A DNA stretch of 64,000 nt from Williamsia sp. 1135 (GTDB lineage: Bacteria; Actinomycetota; Actinomycetes; Mycobacteriales; Mycobacteriaceae). Where the stretch lies: assembly GCF_002095395.1 (NCBI RefSeq), contig NZ_MJEI01000100.1, forward strand, positions 1 to 64,000, in the 5' to 3' direction. Made by a program: the position numbers and the translations under genes. Under the pieces are notes generated by a model. That model was not told the origin of the DNA. It saw only the letters and a program-made list of their open reading frames with translations, and did no database searches. The number at the start of each line of letters is the position of its first letter. Position 1 is the first letter of the stretch. Shown piece after piece: positions 41,758 through 50,664 of the stretch.

Positions 41758-42609
41758 GTGACGACTTTCGACCAAACAGGTACATACGTGGTGATCGGCG
41801 CGACCGGCGCGCAGGGCGGCGCAGTCGCAGCGGCATTGTTGAGCCGGGACCTGCCTGTTCGGGCTGTGGTGCGGCGGCCGGATTCAGCAGGTGCGCTGCG
41901 ATTGGCCGGCCGTGGCGCTGAGCTCGCCGTGGCCGATCTCGATGATGCGCAGTCACTGGCCGCCGCGTTCGCGGGCGCCGCCGGCGTCTTCGCCCTGACG
42001 ACCCCGTTCGAACGCGGTCCGGAGGAAGAGGTGACGCAGGGACGGTCGATCATCGAGGCCGCGTCGAGCGCGGGCGTCGGACACCTGGTGTTCTCGTCCG
42101 TCGCCAGTGCCGACCAGCACACCGGGGTCCCGCACTTCGAGAGCAAGGTGGTCGTAGAGGCTGCATTGGCCTCGTCCGGGATTGCGCACACGATCGTCGG
42201 ACCGACGTACTTCTACGACAACCTGCTCGGCGGTATCGACCAGGTCCAGCAGGGTGTGCTCGACTTGCCCCTGCCCCCGGATGTCCGCCTGCAGCAGTTG
42301 TCGCGTCGCGATCTGGGGGAGTTCGTCGCGACCGCGTTCGCCGATCCGCAGCGTTTCCTCGGTGTGCGCATCGACATCGCCTCCGACAGCCCGACGCCGA
42401 CGCAGATGGCCGCGTCCCTGAGTCGTCGGCTGGGGCGAGAGGTGCGGCTGCACAGCGGTGATCCGGCTCAGATCGAGTCTCCGGACATGCGGGCGATGTT
42501 CGGTTTTCTCGCGGCCACCGGGTACTCCGCCGACCTGTCCGGCCTGCGGGAGAACTATCCCGAAGTGGGCTGGCAGTCCTTCGACGCCTGGGTCGATCAA
42601 GCGCTGTGA
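41758..42609 (+). CDS. NmrA-like NAD(P)-binding protein
   Basis: 283 residues from GTG 41758. An atypical short-chain fold starts YVVIGATGAQGGAVAAALL, with VRAVVRRPDS as the NADP-preferring basic loop, and LVFSSVASADQHTGVPHFESKVVVE, where the YxxxK is altered to HFESK. Such NmrA/HSCARG-type proteins are redox sensors or NADPH-dependent reductases. It is not coupled to neighbours (73 and 67 base gaps). Confidence 0.88.
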   Translation: MTTFDQTGTYVVIGATGAQGGAVAAALLSRDLPVRAVVRRPDSAGALRLAGRGAELAVADLDDAQSLAAAFAGAAGVFALTTPFERGPEEEVTQGRSIIEAASSAGVGHLVFSSVASADQHTGVPHFESKVVVEAALASSGIAHTIVGPTYFYDNLLGGIDQVQQGVLDLPLPPDVRLQQLSRRDLGEFVATAFADPQRFLGVRIDIASDSPTPTQMAASLSRRLGREVRLHSGDPAQIESPDMRAMFGFLAATGYSADLSGLRENYPEVGWQSFDAWVDQAL

Positions 42610-42676
42610 GCTCTGGGTGAATGCGTATCGGGGCACTTGGACGAAGGCCGCGCGCGGCTCGATCTAGAGTCGTGGG

Positions 42677-43795
42677 ATGACGTTGCGAAGTTCCTGGGCC
42701 GAAGACAGTCGGCTACCCGGGAATCAGGTGGCGCCGGTGCTGCGCTCGCTCGTGGCCGATCCGTCTTCGCTGGACGATGGGCAGTGGGCCATCCTGCTGG
42801 GTGCTCAGGGCGCCGAGCTGGACGAACTCTGCGCCATCGCAGATTCTGCACGTCGCGATGTGGTTGGCGACGAGCTGACGTTCGTGGCCAACCGCAACCT
42901 GGAAACCGGTGCGGTGATCGGGTCGGGCGCAGAGGCGTCGCTCGAGGATCTCGTCGCTGAGGCCTGGACGTTGGGTGCGACCGAGATCTGTATGCAGGGT
43001 CCGGTACCGCAGACCGAGTCGGCAGATGCCTACCTCGGGTTGATCAGGAGAATCCGAGCCGTCGCCCCCGCTCTGCACGTGCATGCCTACCGGGTGCCCG
43101 AGGTCCGAGACGCGGCGAGCAGGCTCGGCGTCACGCCCCGCGGATTCCTGGAGGCAGCACGCGACGCCGGTGTCGGGACGGTGCCGGGTACCGCCGCGCA
43201 GGTGCTCGACGACGAAGTGCGAGAAGTCTTGTCCCCGGGTGGACTGTCGGTGGCGGAATGGGTCGAGACCATCACCACCGCGCATGACGTCGGTCTCCGA
43301 TCGACCGCGACGATGCTCTACGGCCATGTCGAAAGTCCCGCGCAGCAGATCGCGCACCTGCAACTACTCGTCGACATCCAACGGCAGACCGGTGGTTTCA
43401 CCGAACTGATCCTGATGCCGCTGCTCCCCGTGAACGCGCCGCCGCAGCTGCGGGCCCAGGCGGTGCGAGGACCCTCGTTGGACGAGACGCGGGCCCTGCA
43501 TGCGGTGGCTCGGCTGCTGACCGTCGGCGCCATCGATCACTTGCAGGCCGCGTGGACCAAACTCGATGACGTCGCGCTGGACGCCGTGCTCCGCGGCGGC
43601 GCCGACGACGTCGGAGGCGTCCTGATCGACGGCAGCCTGAGGCCGGACGCCGGTCCCGAGAGTGGGCGGCAACTGGTGCCCGCGCATGTAGGTGAGCTGG
43701 CCGCGGCGCTGGGTCGGACAACACGTCAGCGCACCACTCTGTACGAGACCGCCCCCGACGAGCGACAGACCGTGCTCCAGAAAGTGTTCGCGTGA
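42677..43795 (+). CDS. CofH-like radical SAM homologue without cluster cysteines
   Basis: 372 residues from ATG 42677. The body follows the CofH / FbiC C-terminal half closely: WTLGATEICMQGPVPQT, LHVHAYRVPEV, LGVTPRGFLEAARDAGVGTVPGTAAQ.LDDEVREVL, GLRSTATMLYGHVESPAQQIAHL. The CX3CX2C that binds the 4Fe-4S cluster should stand near residues 65-80, where the protein reads LTFVANRNLETGAVIGSG; only Cys52 and Cys108-like residues are left. It therefore should not do radical SAM chemistry to make the F420 precursor FO. Its stop overlaps the start of a flavin monooxygenase (GTGA), so the two act together in an unknown role. Confidence 0.85.
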   Translation: MTLRSSWAEDSRLPGNQVAPVLRSLVADPSSLDDGQWAILLGAQGAELDELCAIADSARRDVVGDELTFVANRNLETGAVIGSGAEASLEDLVAEAWTLGATEICMQGPVPQTESADAYLGLIRRIRAVAPALHVHAYRVPEVRDAASRLGVTPRGFLEAARDAGVGTVPGTAAQVLDDEVREVLSPGGLSVAEWVETITTAHDVGLRSTATMLYGHVESPAQQIAHLQLLVDIQRQTGGFTELILMPLLPVNAPPQLRAQAVRGPSLDETRALHAVARLLTVGAIDHLQAAWTKLDDVALDAVLRGGADDVGGVLIDGSLRPDAGPESGRQLVPAHVGELAAALGRTTRQRTTLYETAPDERQTVLQKVFA

Positions 43796-45288
43796 GCGGG
43801 CCGTTGCCCGAGTACGTCGACGTCGCGATCGTCGGCGCCGGGTTCGCCGGACTGGGTATGGCCATCCGTACCGCCAGGCGCGGAAGCGAGAGCTTTGTGG
43901 TTCTCGAACGTGGCGACTCCGTCGGCGGCACCTGGCGTGACAACAGGTATCCCGGCGTCTCCTGTGACGTGCCCGCGCATGTGTACTCGTACTCGTTCCG
44001 GCCACCAGGGGATTGGGATTCTCTGTTCGCCGAAGGCGCCGCGATCCACGACTATCTCGAGCAGGCAGCCACCGACGAGGGAATTCGTCCCCACCTGCAC
44101 CTGAACGTCGACGTCACCGAGACCCGCTGGTTGCCCGACGAACTCTGCTGGTCGGTCTCGAGCACCGCCGGCGAGTTGCGCGCGCGGGTGCTGGTCGTCG
44201 CTGTCGGGCGCCTGGCGAACCCCATGGTGCCAGAGTTCGACGGCGCCCAGTCGTTCCCGGGCAAGGTCTTTCACACCGCCCAATGGGACAGCCAGGCGCC
44301 GATCGACGGCGCCCGCGTCGGGGTGGTGGGGACCGGTGCCTCAGCGGTCCAGCTGGTCCCCGAACTCGCCCGGCGAGCAGGGGAGTTGGTGGTCTTCTCG
44401 CGTTCGGCGCCCTACGTCGTCCCACGCGGTGATCGGGAATACAGCCCAGCCGAGCGAGAACATCTGCGCGTCAAAGCTAATGCGGATCAGTTGCGGGCCG
44501 AGCTGTTCGAAGAAGCCGACAAGGCGTTCGCTCAGAGACGCGGTCTGCACCCTGCCATCGACGAGATCCGCGACCGCGCGCTCGGTCATCTCCACTCGCA
44601 GGTGAGCGACCCCGGTCTGCGCGCCGACCTCACTCCGCACTACGAAATCGGTTGCAAACGAATACTGCTCAGCGACGAGTTCTTCCCGACCATGACCAGA
44701 CCGCACGTCACGCTCGAGCCGTCGGCGCTGGCGAAGTTCGATGGATCGCGGGCCGTCGCCGCCAGCGGGAACTCGTATGAACTGGACACGGTCGTGTTGG
44801 CAACGGGATTCGAGGCCGCGCGCCCGGAGTTCGCCACCAGGATCGTGGGTGTCGGCGGGGAGCGTCTGTTGGAGCACTGGCAGGCGGGCATGGTGTCGTA
44901 CGCGTCGACCGCCGTCAGTGGCTATCCGAACATGTTCGTACTGGACGGACCAAACGCCGCGCTCGGCCACAACTCGGCGATCTTCATGATCGAGACGCAG
45001 ATCGACTACGTGCTCGGTGCGATGGATCACCTGACCGCGGGTGGTCCGATCGCCCTCGAGGTGATGGCAGCGGCCGAACAGGCCTACACCCGCGAGATCG
45101 ACGAGCGTAGTGCCTCGACGGTCTGGCTAAGCGGGTGCAGCAGTTGGTATCTCGATCCGCTCAGCCGCCGGCTCACACTGCTGTGGCCGGGTACCGGTCA
45201 GTCGTTCCGCGACCGCAACGGGACGTTCGACCCCTACCACTACGAACGCGTCTGGGCTCCGGACTGGGTGGACCTGCCGGTCAGCTGA
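43792..45288 (+). CDS. Baeyer-Villiger-type flavin monooxygenase
   Basis: 498 residues. FAD motif GAGFAGLGMA, second glycine-rich motif GTGASAVQL for NADPH, and the type I BVMO fingerprint FxGxxxHTxxW as FPGKVFHTAQW at about residues 156-166. RGDSVGGTWRDNRYPGVSCDVPAHVYS is the usual FAD-proximal block. The enzyme inserts oxygen into ketones or oxidises heteroatoms using NADPH and O2; the substrate is not readable. The GTG start at 43792 overlaps the stop of the CofH-like gene, indicating tight coupling. Confidence 0.9.
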   Translation: MSGPLPEYVDVAIVGAGFAGLGMAIRTARRGSESFVVLERGDSVGGTWRDNRYPGVSCDVPAHVYSYSFRPPGDWDSLFAEGAAIHDYLEQAATDEGIRPHLHLNVDVTETRWLPDELCWSVSSTAGELRARVLVVAVGRLANPMVPEFDGAQSFPGKVFHTAQWDSQAPIDGARVGVVGTGASAVQLVPELARRAGELVVFSRSAPYVVPRGDREYSPAEREHLRVKANADQLRAELFEEADKAFAQRRGLHPAIDEIRDRALGHLHSQVSDPGLRADLTPHYEIGCKRILLSDEFFPTMTRPHVTLEPSALAKFDGSRAVAASGNSYELDTVVLATGFEAARPEFATRIVGVGGERLLEHWQAGMVSYASTAVSGYPNMFVLDGPNAALGHNSAIFMIETQIDYVLGAMDHLTAGGPIALEVMAAAEQAYTREIDERSASTVWLSGCSSWYLDPLSRRLTLLWPGTGQSFRDRNGTFDPYHYERVWAPDWVDLPVS

Positions 45289-45379
45289 GCCAACGGCGGT
45301 ATCGGCTGTCACGTTTCGACGAGCTGTCTCGTCTCCCTGGTAGCGGCGCACCCGGCGTCGGCACAGGGAGGAGCACACA

Positions 45380-45964
45380 GTGGCACGGATTCCGGCAGTA
45401 ACTCCAGGTCAGGCCGGCTTCATGGTCAGGGGAACCTATCGATATGCCGCGCGCAGATTCGGTTCGGTGCCTGAACCGATGGCGGTGTACGCGCATCACC
45501 CCGGCTTGTTGATGGCGTTCGGGGTCAGCGAGACCGCGGTCGAGAAGGCGTCGACGGCGTTGCCCGCGAACATCCGGGAAATCGCGGTGTACCGGGTGGC
45601 GTGGACCGTCGGTTGCTCGTGGTGCGTCGACTTCGGGGCCATGTTGCAGCGTCTTGATGATCTCGATGTGGATCGACTCGAGCACATCGCCGACTACGCG
45701 ACCTCGCCGCTCTACAGCGACGACGAACGCGCCGTGATCGCCTACGCGGATGCGATGACCGCGACGCCGATGACTGTGTCGGACGAGCAGGTCGCTGACC
45801 TGCAGCGGCGGTTCGGCAACAAAGGTGTCATCGAGCTCACCTATCAGATCGGGCTGGAGAACCAGCGCGCCCGCGTCAACGCGGCACTGGGCATCACCGA
45901 TCAGGGCTTCTCGACCGACTCCTGTCGGGTGCCGTGGGCTGATGAGGTGGACTCGACGAGCTGA
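45380..45964 (+). CDS. Carboxymuconolactone decarboxylase (AhpD-like) family protein
   Basis: 194 residues from GTG 45380 with GGGAGGAG at seven bases. The AhpD-type core reads EIAVYRVAWTVGCSWCVDFG, with the CxxC redox pair; the usual downstream His is Gly in this subgroup. The C-terminal half continues the all-helical fold. Members are peroxidase-like or of unknown activity. Together with the ECF41-type sigma factor on the opposite strand next to it, it forms the COE/sigma arrangement known for ECF41 groups, so this gene is probably its regulatory target or partner. Confidence 0.87.
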   Translation: MARIPAVTPGQAGFMVRGTYRYAARRFGSVPEPMAVYAHHPGLLMAFGVSETAVEKASTALPANIREIAVYRVAWTVGCSWCVDFGAMLQRLDDLDVDRLEHIADYATSPLYSDDERAVIAYADAMTATPMTVSDEQVADLQRRFGNKGVIELTYQIGLENQRARVNAALGITDQGFSTDSCRVPWADEVDSTS

Positions 45965-46005
45965 TCAGGCTGTATCGCAGCGAGTTTGGCCGGATCAGCG
46001 ATGTC

Positions 46006-46863
46006 TTAGATGGCTGCCACGCGACCGTCTTTGACGACGTAGCTGATGGCGCGGGGAGGTGAGGCCCGGCGGTCACCGAGGGCCTCGCACCCGCTGCTGT
46101 ACGACCCGAGTTCGCCGTTGATCCGGACCGGGATCTGATCGGTCAGGGTGTCGGCACCGTCGTACCGCCGCACCAGACCGAACAGGAAGCGCGCGACACC
46201 GACAGCGCCGCGGATCGGTTTGACGGCGGTCGGCGCAGTGCGGTTCGCGTCGCCGACGATCATCGCCTCGGGATCAAGGGCTGCGACAACAGCATCCATG
46301 TCACCGGACAGCAACGCCGCGACGAGGTGGCCGATGGCCTCGGCTTGTTCGGAGTCCGGTACCGGGGCCGGTGCGGCCGCGACGATCCGCCGGGCACGGG
46401 ATGCGAGCTGTCGAGCGGCGGGCACTTCGATGCCCAAGATCTCCGCGACCTCGGCGAACGGCACAGCGAACCCGTCATGCATGACAAAGGCCACTCTCAT
46501 TGCCGGGCTGAGGGTTTCCAGAACAACCATTGCCGCATACCGGCTGTCTTCGGTGGTGATCACGGACTGCAAGGGGTCGCCGGACTCGAGGGTGAACGGC
46601 GTCACGATCGGCTCCGGAAGCCACTGGCCCACATAGCGCTCGCGACGTGCGGCGGCAGACTTCAGCCGATCCAGGCAGATCCGGCCAACGACCGTCGACA
46701 GCCATGCGCCCAGGTCGTCAATTTTTTCGTTATCGCTGTCGGACAATCGAATCCATGACTCCTGCACCGCGTCCTCGGCGTCGGCGAGACTGCCGGTGAT
46801 GCGATAGGCCACCGCCAGCAGCCGTCCGCGTTGATCTTCGAATCGATCCGCGAGCGAAACCAT
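46006..46863 (-). CDS. sigJ: ECF41-type (SigJ-like) RNA polymerase sigma factor
   Basis: 285 residues from ATG 46863. Region 2 (RGRLLAVAYRITGSLADAEDAVQESWIRL) and region 4 (FVMHDGFAVPFAEVAEILGIEVPAARQLASRARR) are joined by the ECF41 WLPEP motif (YVGQWLPEP). A C-terminal SnoaL/NTF2-like domain follows, which in ECF41 members replaces an anti-sigma factor and controls activity. The DGGGK/R motif usual in that domain is not seen and reads GDANRTAPTA here. ECF41 sigma factors lie beside carboxymuconolactone decarboxylase, oxidoreductase or epimerase genes, as here. Confidence 0.85.
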   Translation of the reverse strand: MVSLADRFEDQRGRLLAVAYRITGSLADAEDAVQESWIRLSDSDNEKIDDLGAWLSTVVGRICLDRLKSAAARRERYVGQWLPEPIVTPFTLESGDPLQSVITTEDSRYAAMVVLETLSPAMRVAFVMHDGFAVPFAEVAEILGIEVPAARQLASRARRIVAAAPAPVPDSEQAEAIGHLVAALLSGDMDAVVAALDPEAMIVGDANRTAPTAVKPIRGAVGVARFLFGLVRRYDGADTLTDQIPVRINGELGSYSSGCEALGDRRASPPRAISYVVKDGRVAAI

Positions 46864-46930
46864 GCTGTCGATGGTAGTTCCGTACGCCCCTGAGGGCGAG
46901 GCCCGTGGCCCCGCCCTCAGGCGCAAACGG

Positions 46931-48553
46931 CTACTTGTTGCCGAAGTAGCTGACGTCGTCGTTGCCGATGAGGTCGGGAACGGTCCAGCCGTCGAGGTCG
47001 TACTCGGCCAGGCACTGTTCGGCGAGACCCTTCATCTGATCCACGCCGCCACGATTCTGAGCTGCGAACAGCAGTTCGGCCTTGACGTTCTCGTGGTTGC
47101 CCGAGTAGTTCCGTTCGTACAGCTCGTGGCGTCCTCCGAATTCCGAGCCGATCGAATCCCACAGCGCTTTCATCACTTTGACGCGATCAACTGCGGTGAT
47201 ACCGTCCGAGCCGCGGACGTACTTGTCGAGGTAGGGCCGAACGTCAGGGCTGTTGAAGTCGGCGGAACTCGAGGGCAGATAGATCAAACCCGAGGCGACA
47301 TCCTGTTCGATGATCTCCTTGATGCGTGGGTAGCCCTGCATCATGAACATCCGGTAGGTGAGGCCGTATTCGAGCCTGGGGATGACGGTGTCGCCGATCC
47401 ACGGTTCGGGGTTGTGGGCCATCGCGTCGGTGAGGGTCCAGAACAGGTTGCGCCAGCCGATGACCTCACCGACTCTGGTCTGCACGCCACGGAAGCCGCC
47501 GGATCCGGTGGCGTCGAGGGCCTTCATCAGCAAGCCCGCGATGAAGTCGAGTTTGACGGCCAGGCGGGTGCAACCCTGGAAGGTGAAGCGCGGCAGAAAC
47601 CCCGACTGTGGGAAGAACGCGTTGATCTTCTCGACGTCGCCGTACATGAAGACGTTTTCCCACGGAACCAGCACTTTGTCGAAGATGAAGATGGTGTCGT
47701 TCTCGTCCATCCGACTCGACAGCGGGTAGTCGAAGGGCGAGCCCATCACCGCGGCGTTCTGCGTGTACGACGACCGGCAGATCAGTTTCACGCCTGGCGC
47801 ATCCATCGGCACGGTGCAGATCAGCGCGAACTGCTTCTTCTTGATGGGCAGGCCGTAGTGTGCGATGAAGTTGTAGTTGGTGATTGCGGACCCGGTCGCG
47901 ACGACCTTGGCGCCGGAGACGATGAGGCCTGCGTCGGTTTCCTTCTCCACCTTCATGAACACGTCGCCGACCTCGTCGGGCGGCAACTGACGGTCGACCG
48001 GCGGATTGATGATCGCGTGGTTCCAATACAGGACCTTCTCCTGCGACTCGCGGTACCACCGCTCGGCGTTGGCCTGGAAGGGTGAATACAGCTCTTTGTT
48101 CGCGTGCAGGGTGCCGAGGAAGCTGGCCTTGTAGTCGGGTGAACGTCCCATCCAGCCATAGGTCTTGCGGGCCCAGGTCGCAATGGCGTCGCGCTCTTTG
48201 ATGAGGTCGGCCGAACTGGTCGAGGCCTTGAAGAACGGCATGGTCACGCCGCCGTTGCCGGTGTCGGTGGGAACGGTCACCTTGTCGACGTCGGGGCCGG
48301 TGTGCATGGAGTCGTACAAACGTGCGGTCATCCGGATGGGGTTGCGGAATGCCACATGGGTGGTGACGTCTTTGACGCGTTCGCCGTGGAGCCAGATCTC
48401 GCGATCGTCACGCAGCGACTCGATGTACTCATCACCCGTCATCGGACGCGGCGCAAAGTTCTTGGTGTTGTTGGCCGGGTGGTCGGCGGCCGGGTTCACC
48501 TGCATGGGATCGACCTGCAGCGGCGCGCTCTCGCGGTCTTCGACGGTGGTCAT
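46931..48553 (-). CDS. 4-hydroxyphenylacetate 3-monooxygenase-type oxygenase (HpaB family)
   Basis: 540 residues. The N-terminal [24 protein letters not shown] is the HpaB hallmark, followed by HNHAI.NPP, GADVF-like [17 protein letters not shown], and RSSYT at the FAD-binding/active-site region. These group D flavoprotein monooxygenases hydroxylate phenols using FADH2 made by a separate reductase. The reductase gene directly downstream in the transcript order (48564-49052, upstream by position, 10 bases apart) is truncated, so the oxygenase needs an unlinked reductase to work. A TetR gene lies beyond. Confidence 0.9.
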   Translation of the reverse strand: MTTVEDRESAPLQVDPMQVNPAADHPANNTKNFAPRPMTGDEYIESLRDDREIWLHGERVKDVTTHVAFRNPIRMTARLYDSMHTGPDVDKVTVPTDTGNGGVTMPFFKASTSSADLIKERDAIATWARKTYGWMGRSPDYKASFLGTLHANKELYSPFQANAERWYRESQEKVLYWNHAIINPPVDRQLPPDEVGDVFMKVEKETDAGLIVSGAKVVATGSAITNYNFIAHYGLPIKKKQFALICTVPMDAPGVKLICRSSYTQNAAVMGSPFDYPLSSRMDENDTIFIFDKVLVPWENVFMYGDVEKINAFFPQSGFLPRFTFQGCTRLAVKLDFIAGLLMKALDATGSGGFRGVQTRVGEVIGWRNLFWTLTDAMAHNPEPWIGDTVIPRLEYGLTYRMFMMQGYPRIKEIIEQDVASGLIYLPSSSADFNSPDVRPYLDKYVRGSDGITAVDRVKVMKALWDSIGSEFGGRHELYERNYSGNHENVKAELLFAAQNRGGVDQMKGLAEQCLAEYDLDGWTVPDLIGNDDVSYFGNK

Positions 48554-48563
48554 GATGTCTCCT

Positions 48564-49052
48564 TTATCGAGGGGTTGGGCTCAGGTGAGCCGAATTGAGA
48601 TGTAGGGGAACGAAGCTGGTGTCGGCGTCGAACCATCCGCGATGTGGGTCGTCCATCGAACCCAGCCATGCCGAGCTGGCCGATGTCGGTCCGAGGTCGT
48701 GAAAAGCGCTGCGGTAGTACAGCAGCGGCTTCTTGTCGGTGGTTTCGGCATCGACGATCTCGCCGATGAAGATGAGATGATCACCGCCGTCGTACTCTGC
48801 CCAGGACGTGCAGGACAGCGTGGCGGCCGCCCCGCACAGGACGGGAGCGGTGGGTCCGTCCGCCCAGACCGGACCGGGCTCGCCTGGGCGGCCCGCGAAA
48901 TGCATCGCGATGTCCACCTGGTCGGCCGCGAGAATGTTCACCGCGAACGGTGCGCCGCTGAGAAACCCGCATGCCTTCGACTTTCGGGTCATGGTGACCT
49001 GGCACAAACGCGGTACCATCGAGATCGCGGTGAACGCGGTGACCGTGGCCCC
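48564..49052 (-). pseudogene. Flavin reductase (HpaC-like), 5'-truncated
   Basis: The C-terminal ~163 codons of a flavin reductase are present (GATVTAFTAISMVPRLCQVTMTRKSKACGF..., PFAVNILAADQVD, LLYYRSAFHDLG). The usual first 30-40 residues, including the FxTGVTVVT-type start, are missing; upstream of residue GATVTAFT the frame continues only into unrelated sequence. On the plus strand the same spot is occupied by a NUDIX fragment (49057-49203). An internal ATG could in theory yield a shortened protein, but it would lack part of the flavin-binding barrel. Its partner HpaB-type gene is 10 bases away and intact. Confidence 0.7.
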
Positions 49053-49056
49053 GTGG

Positions 49057-49203
49057 GGGCAACACCTTCGACATGGAGTGGCCACCCAAATCGGGCACGA
49101 TGAAGGCTTTTCCGGAGGTCGACCGGGTCGCCTGGTTCGACGTCGAGATCGCGCAGGTCAAACTCAACAAGGCCCAGCGACCGTTCCTCGATCGACTGCC
49201 CTG
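49057..49203 (+). pseudogene. NUDIX hydrolase fragment (C-terminus)
   Basis: Plus strand reads GNTFDMEWPPKSGTMKAFPEVDRVAWF followed by DVEIAQVKLNKAQRPFLDRLP and a stop: the C-terminal ~48 residues of an actinobacterial NUDIX family protein (EWPPRSG ... FPEVDRA.WF ... A..KLN..Q..FLDRL pattern). The Nudix box and N-terminus are absent. It abuts the truncated flavin reductase and is followed by a hairpin at 49205-49271, as would be the case for the end of a once complete gene. Confidence 0.7.
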
Positions 49204-49204
49204 A

Positions 49205-49271
49205 CCCGATGATGTGCCCTTTTGGCGGTGCTGAACAGGGGTTTTGTTCGCCAAAAGGCCACATTATCGGG
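49205..49271. terminator. 23-bp hairpin after the NUDIX fragment
   Basis: CCCGATGATGTGCCCTTTTGGC (49205-) and GCCAAAAGGCCACATTATCGGG (to 49271) pair over 23 positions with two mismatches around a 21-base loop. It starts two bases after the NUDIX stop and ends 11 bases before the stop of the convergent TetR gene, so it may serve both. Confidence 0.55.
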
Positions 49272-49281
49272 GGGCGGGACA

Positions 49282-49902
49282 TCACGGTTTGGCTGCGAAG
49301 ACCGCTCGGTACCAGATGTTGGCGATGGTCTCGATGGCCGTTTCGTCATCGATCCGATCGCCTGCCAACTCGCCGCCGGCCACCATCGACGTCCAGCAGT
49401 AGGAATCGAGCATCGAGATCAGCGCTGACGCCAGAGCGTCGTGGTTCAGATCGACCTTGTGGCCGGCCTTTTCGAGTTGCGCGATACCGGAGATGATGCT
49501 GCGGAAGCCCACCGCCCGGTTTTCGCGCCAGCGCCGGGCGAACGCTTCGTCGGTCATCGACAAGTGGAAGACGCCAACGAGTTCCGGCAGGTATTTGCGA
49601 TACGCGGCGAAGTAGGCGGCGACCGCGGTCCGGATGGTGGCGTAGGGATCGGCGGTTTTCGCCTGCACACTGAGGGCGAGAACCTCGGCCGAGAACAGGT
49701 CCAGCAACGATTCGAGGAGTTGCTCTTTGCTGTCGTAGTAGTTGTAGAACGATCCCGCCGAGCGTCCCGCGGCCTCGGTGATGTCCGAGATCTTCGCTCG
49801 GAAATAGCCTTTGGTCGCGAAGACCTCACGTGCTGCGTCTTGCAGGGCGGCTTCGGTACGCTGCCCCTTGGCCCGCATCGCCATCGACTTGACCTCGTTC
49901 AT
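49282..49902 (-). CDS. TetR-family transcriptional regulator
   Basis: 206 residues. HTH region: RTEAALQDAAREVFATKGYFRAKISDITEAAGRSAGSFYNYYDSKEQLLESLLDLF. The C-terminal domain is helical, as in TetR proteins controlling degradation genes. It is upstream of the HpaB/reductase locus in the same direction, separated by the NUDIX remnant, and may have been its regulator. An AT-rich segment at about 49995-50030 is the likely promoter. Confidence 0.9.
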   Translation of the reverse strand: MNEVKSMAMRAKGQRTEAALQDAAREVFATKGYFRAKISDITEAAGRSAGSFYNYYDSKEQLLESLLDLFSAEVLALSVQAKTADPYATIRTAVAAYFAAYRKYLPELVGVFHLSMTDEAFARRWRENRAVGFRSIISGIAQLEKAGHKVDLNHDALASALISMLDSYCWTSMVAGGELAGDRIDDETAIETIANIWYRAVFAAKP

Positions 49903-50101
49903 CTCGGGTTCGATCGGCCACGACCTCAGTACCCTCGCGCCGCCGGTGTTGCCAGTTCAACGTCGCAGATGAGGGTGTCGGTACCCTCGCATGGCGAGAT
50001 GAATCTGAATATAGTATCAGTTTATAATTCGGCGAACCCCTATGGGACGCCGTGCATCACGGAGTTCGCCGCCCTCTGGGCTCACAGCTGCTGGAGCTGA
50101 C

Positions 50102-50602
50102 CTACTCGGGTAGCGCCTGCGATACCTTGCGCAGCAACGTGATCAATGCCACCCGCTCCTGTGGGCTCAATGACTCGAGGATCTTGGTGTCGCGGGCGAG
50201 TCGGCGGGGAAACTGGGTGTCGACGAGATCGCGGCCGGCTTCGGTCAGCTCGAGCAGCACCACTCGACCGTCCCGGTCCGATCTGCGTCTGCGCACCAGG
50301 CCGATCTCCGACAGGCGTTCGGTCAGTTTGGTGATCGAGGCGCCGCTGAGCATCGTCGTCGAGACCACCTCGCTGGCCCGAAGTGGCCGCTGCGCCCTGG
50401 CGAGGGCGCCGAGCACGTCGAACTCCGACCGGCCGATGGAATGCGCCTCGAGGTCGCGGTCGAGGGAGTGCGTCAGTGCAGAGGCGATGCGGTTGATGCG
50501 GCCGAGGACCTCGACGGGCGTCGTGTCGAGGTCGGGGTAGGCCTCTGCCCACTCGCGTCCGATCCGTTCGACGATGTCGTTCGGCGCGCTGTCTGACGTC
50601 AC
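50102..50602 (-). CDS. MarR-family transcriptional regulator
   Basis: 166 residues from GTG 50602. The winged helix reads SEFDVLGALARAQRPLRASEVVSTTMLSGASITKLTERLSEIGLVRRRRSDRDGRVVLLELTEAGRDLVD, with the D-x-R-[D/G] wing typical of MarR. It is divergent from a FUSC transporter gene across a 62-base gap that contains a CACTA/TAGTG palindrome, so it probably represses the exporter in the absence of an aromatic ligand. Confidence 0.9.
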   Translation of the reverse strand: MTSDSAPNDIVERIGREWAEAYPDLDTTPVEVLGRINRIASALTHSLDRDLEAHSIGRSEFDVLGALARAQRPLRASEVVSTTMLSGASITKLTERLSEIGLVRRRRSDRDGRVVLLELTEAGRDLVDTQFPRRLARDTKILESLSPQERVALITLLRKVSQALPE

Positions 50603-50635
50603 CGGCTCATCGTAACGTCACCGGGATATTTAGTT

Positions 50636-50651
50636 CACTAGTAAAATAGTG
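50636..50651. promoter_or_regulatory. Candidate MarR operator
   Basis: CACTAGTAAAATAGTG is an inverted repeat (CACTA / TAGTG, six-base spacer) in an AT-rich stretch between the divergent MarR and FUSC genes, 13 bases before the FUSC start. It overlaps the presumed promoter. Confidence 0.5.
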
Positions 50652-50664
50652 ATAAAATACCCCG

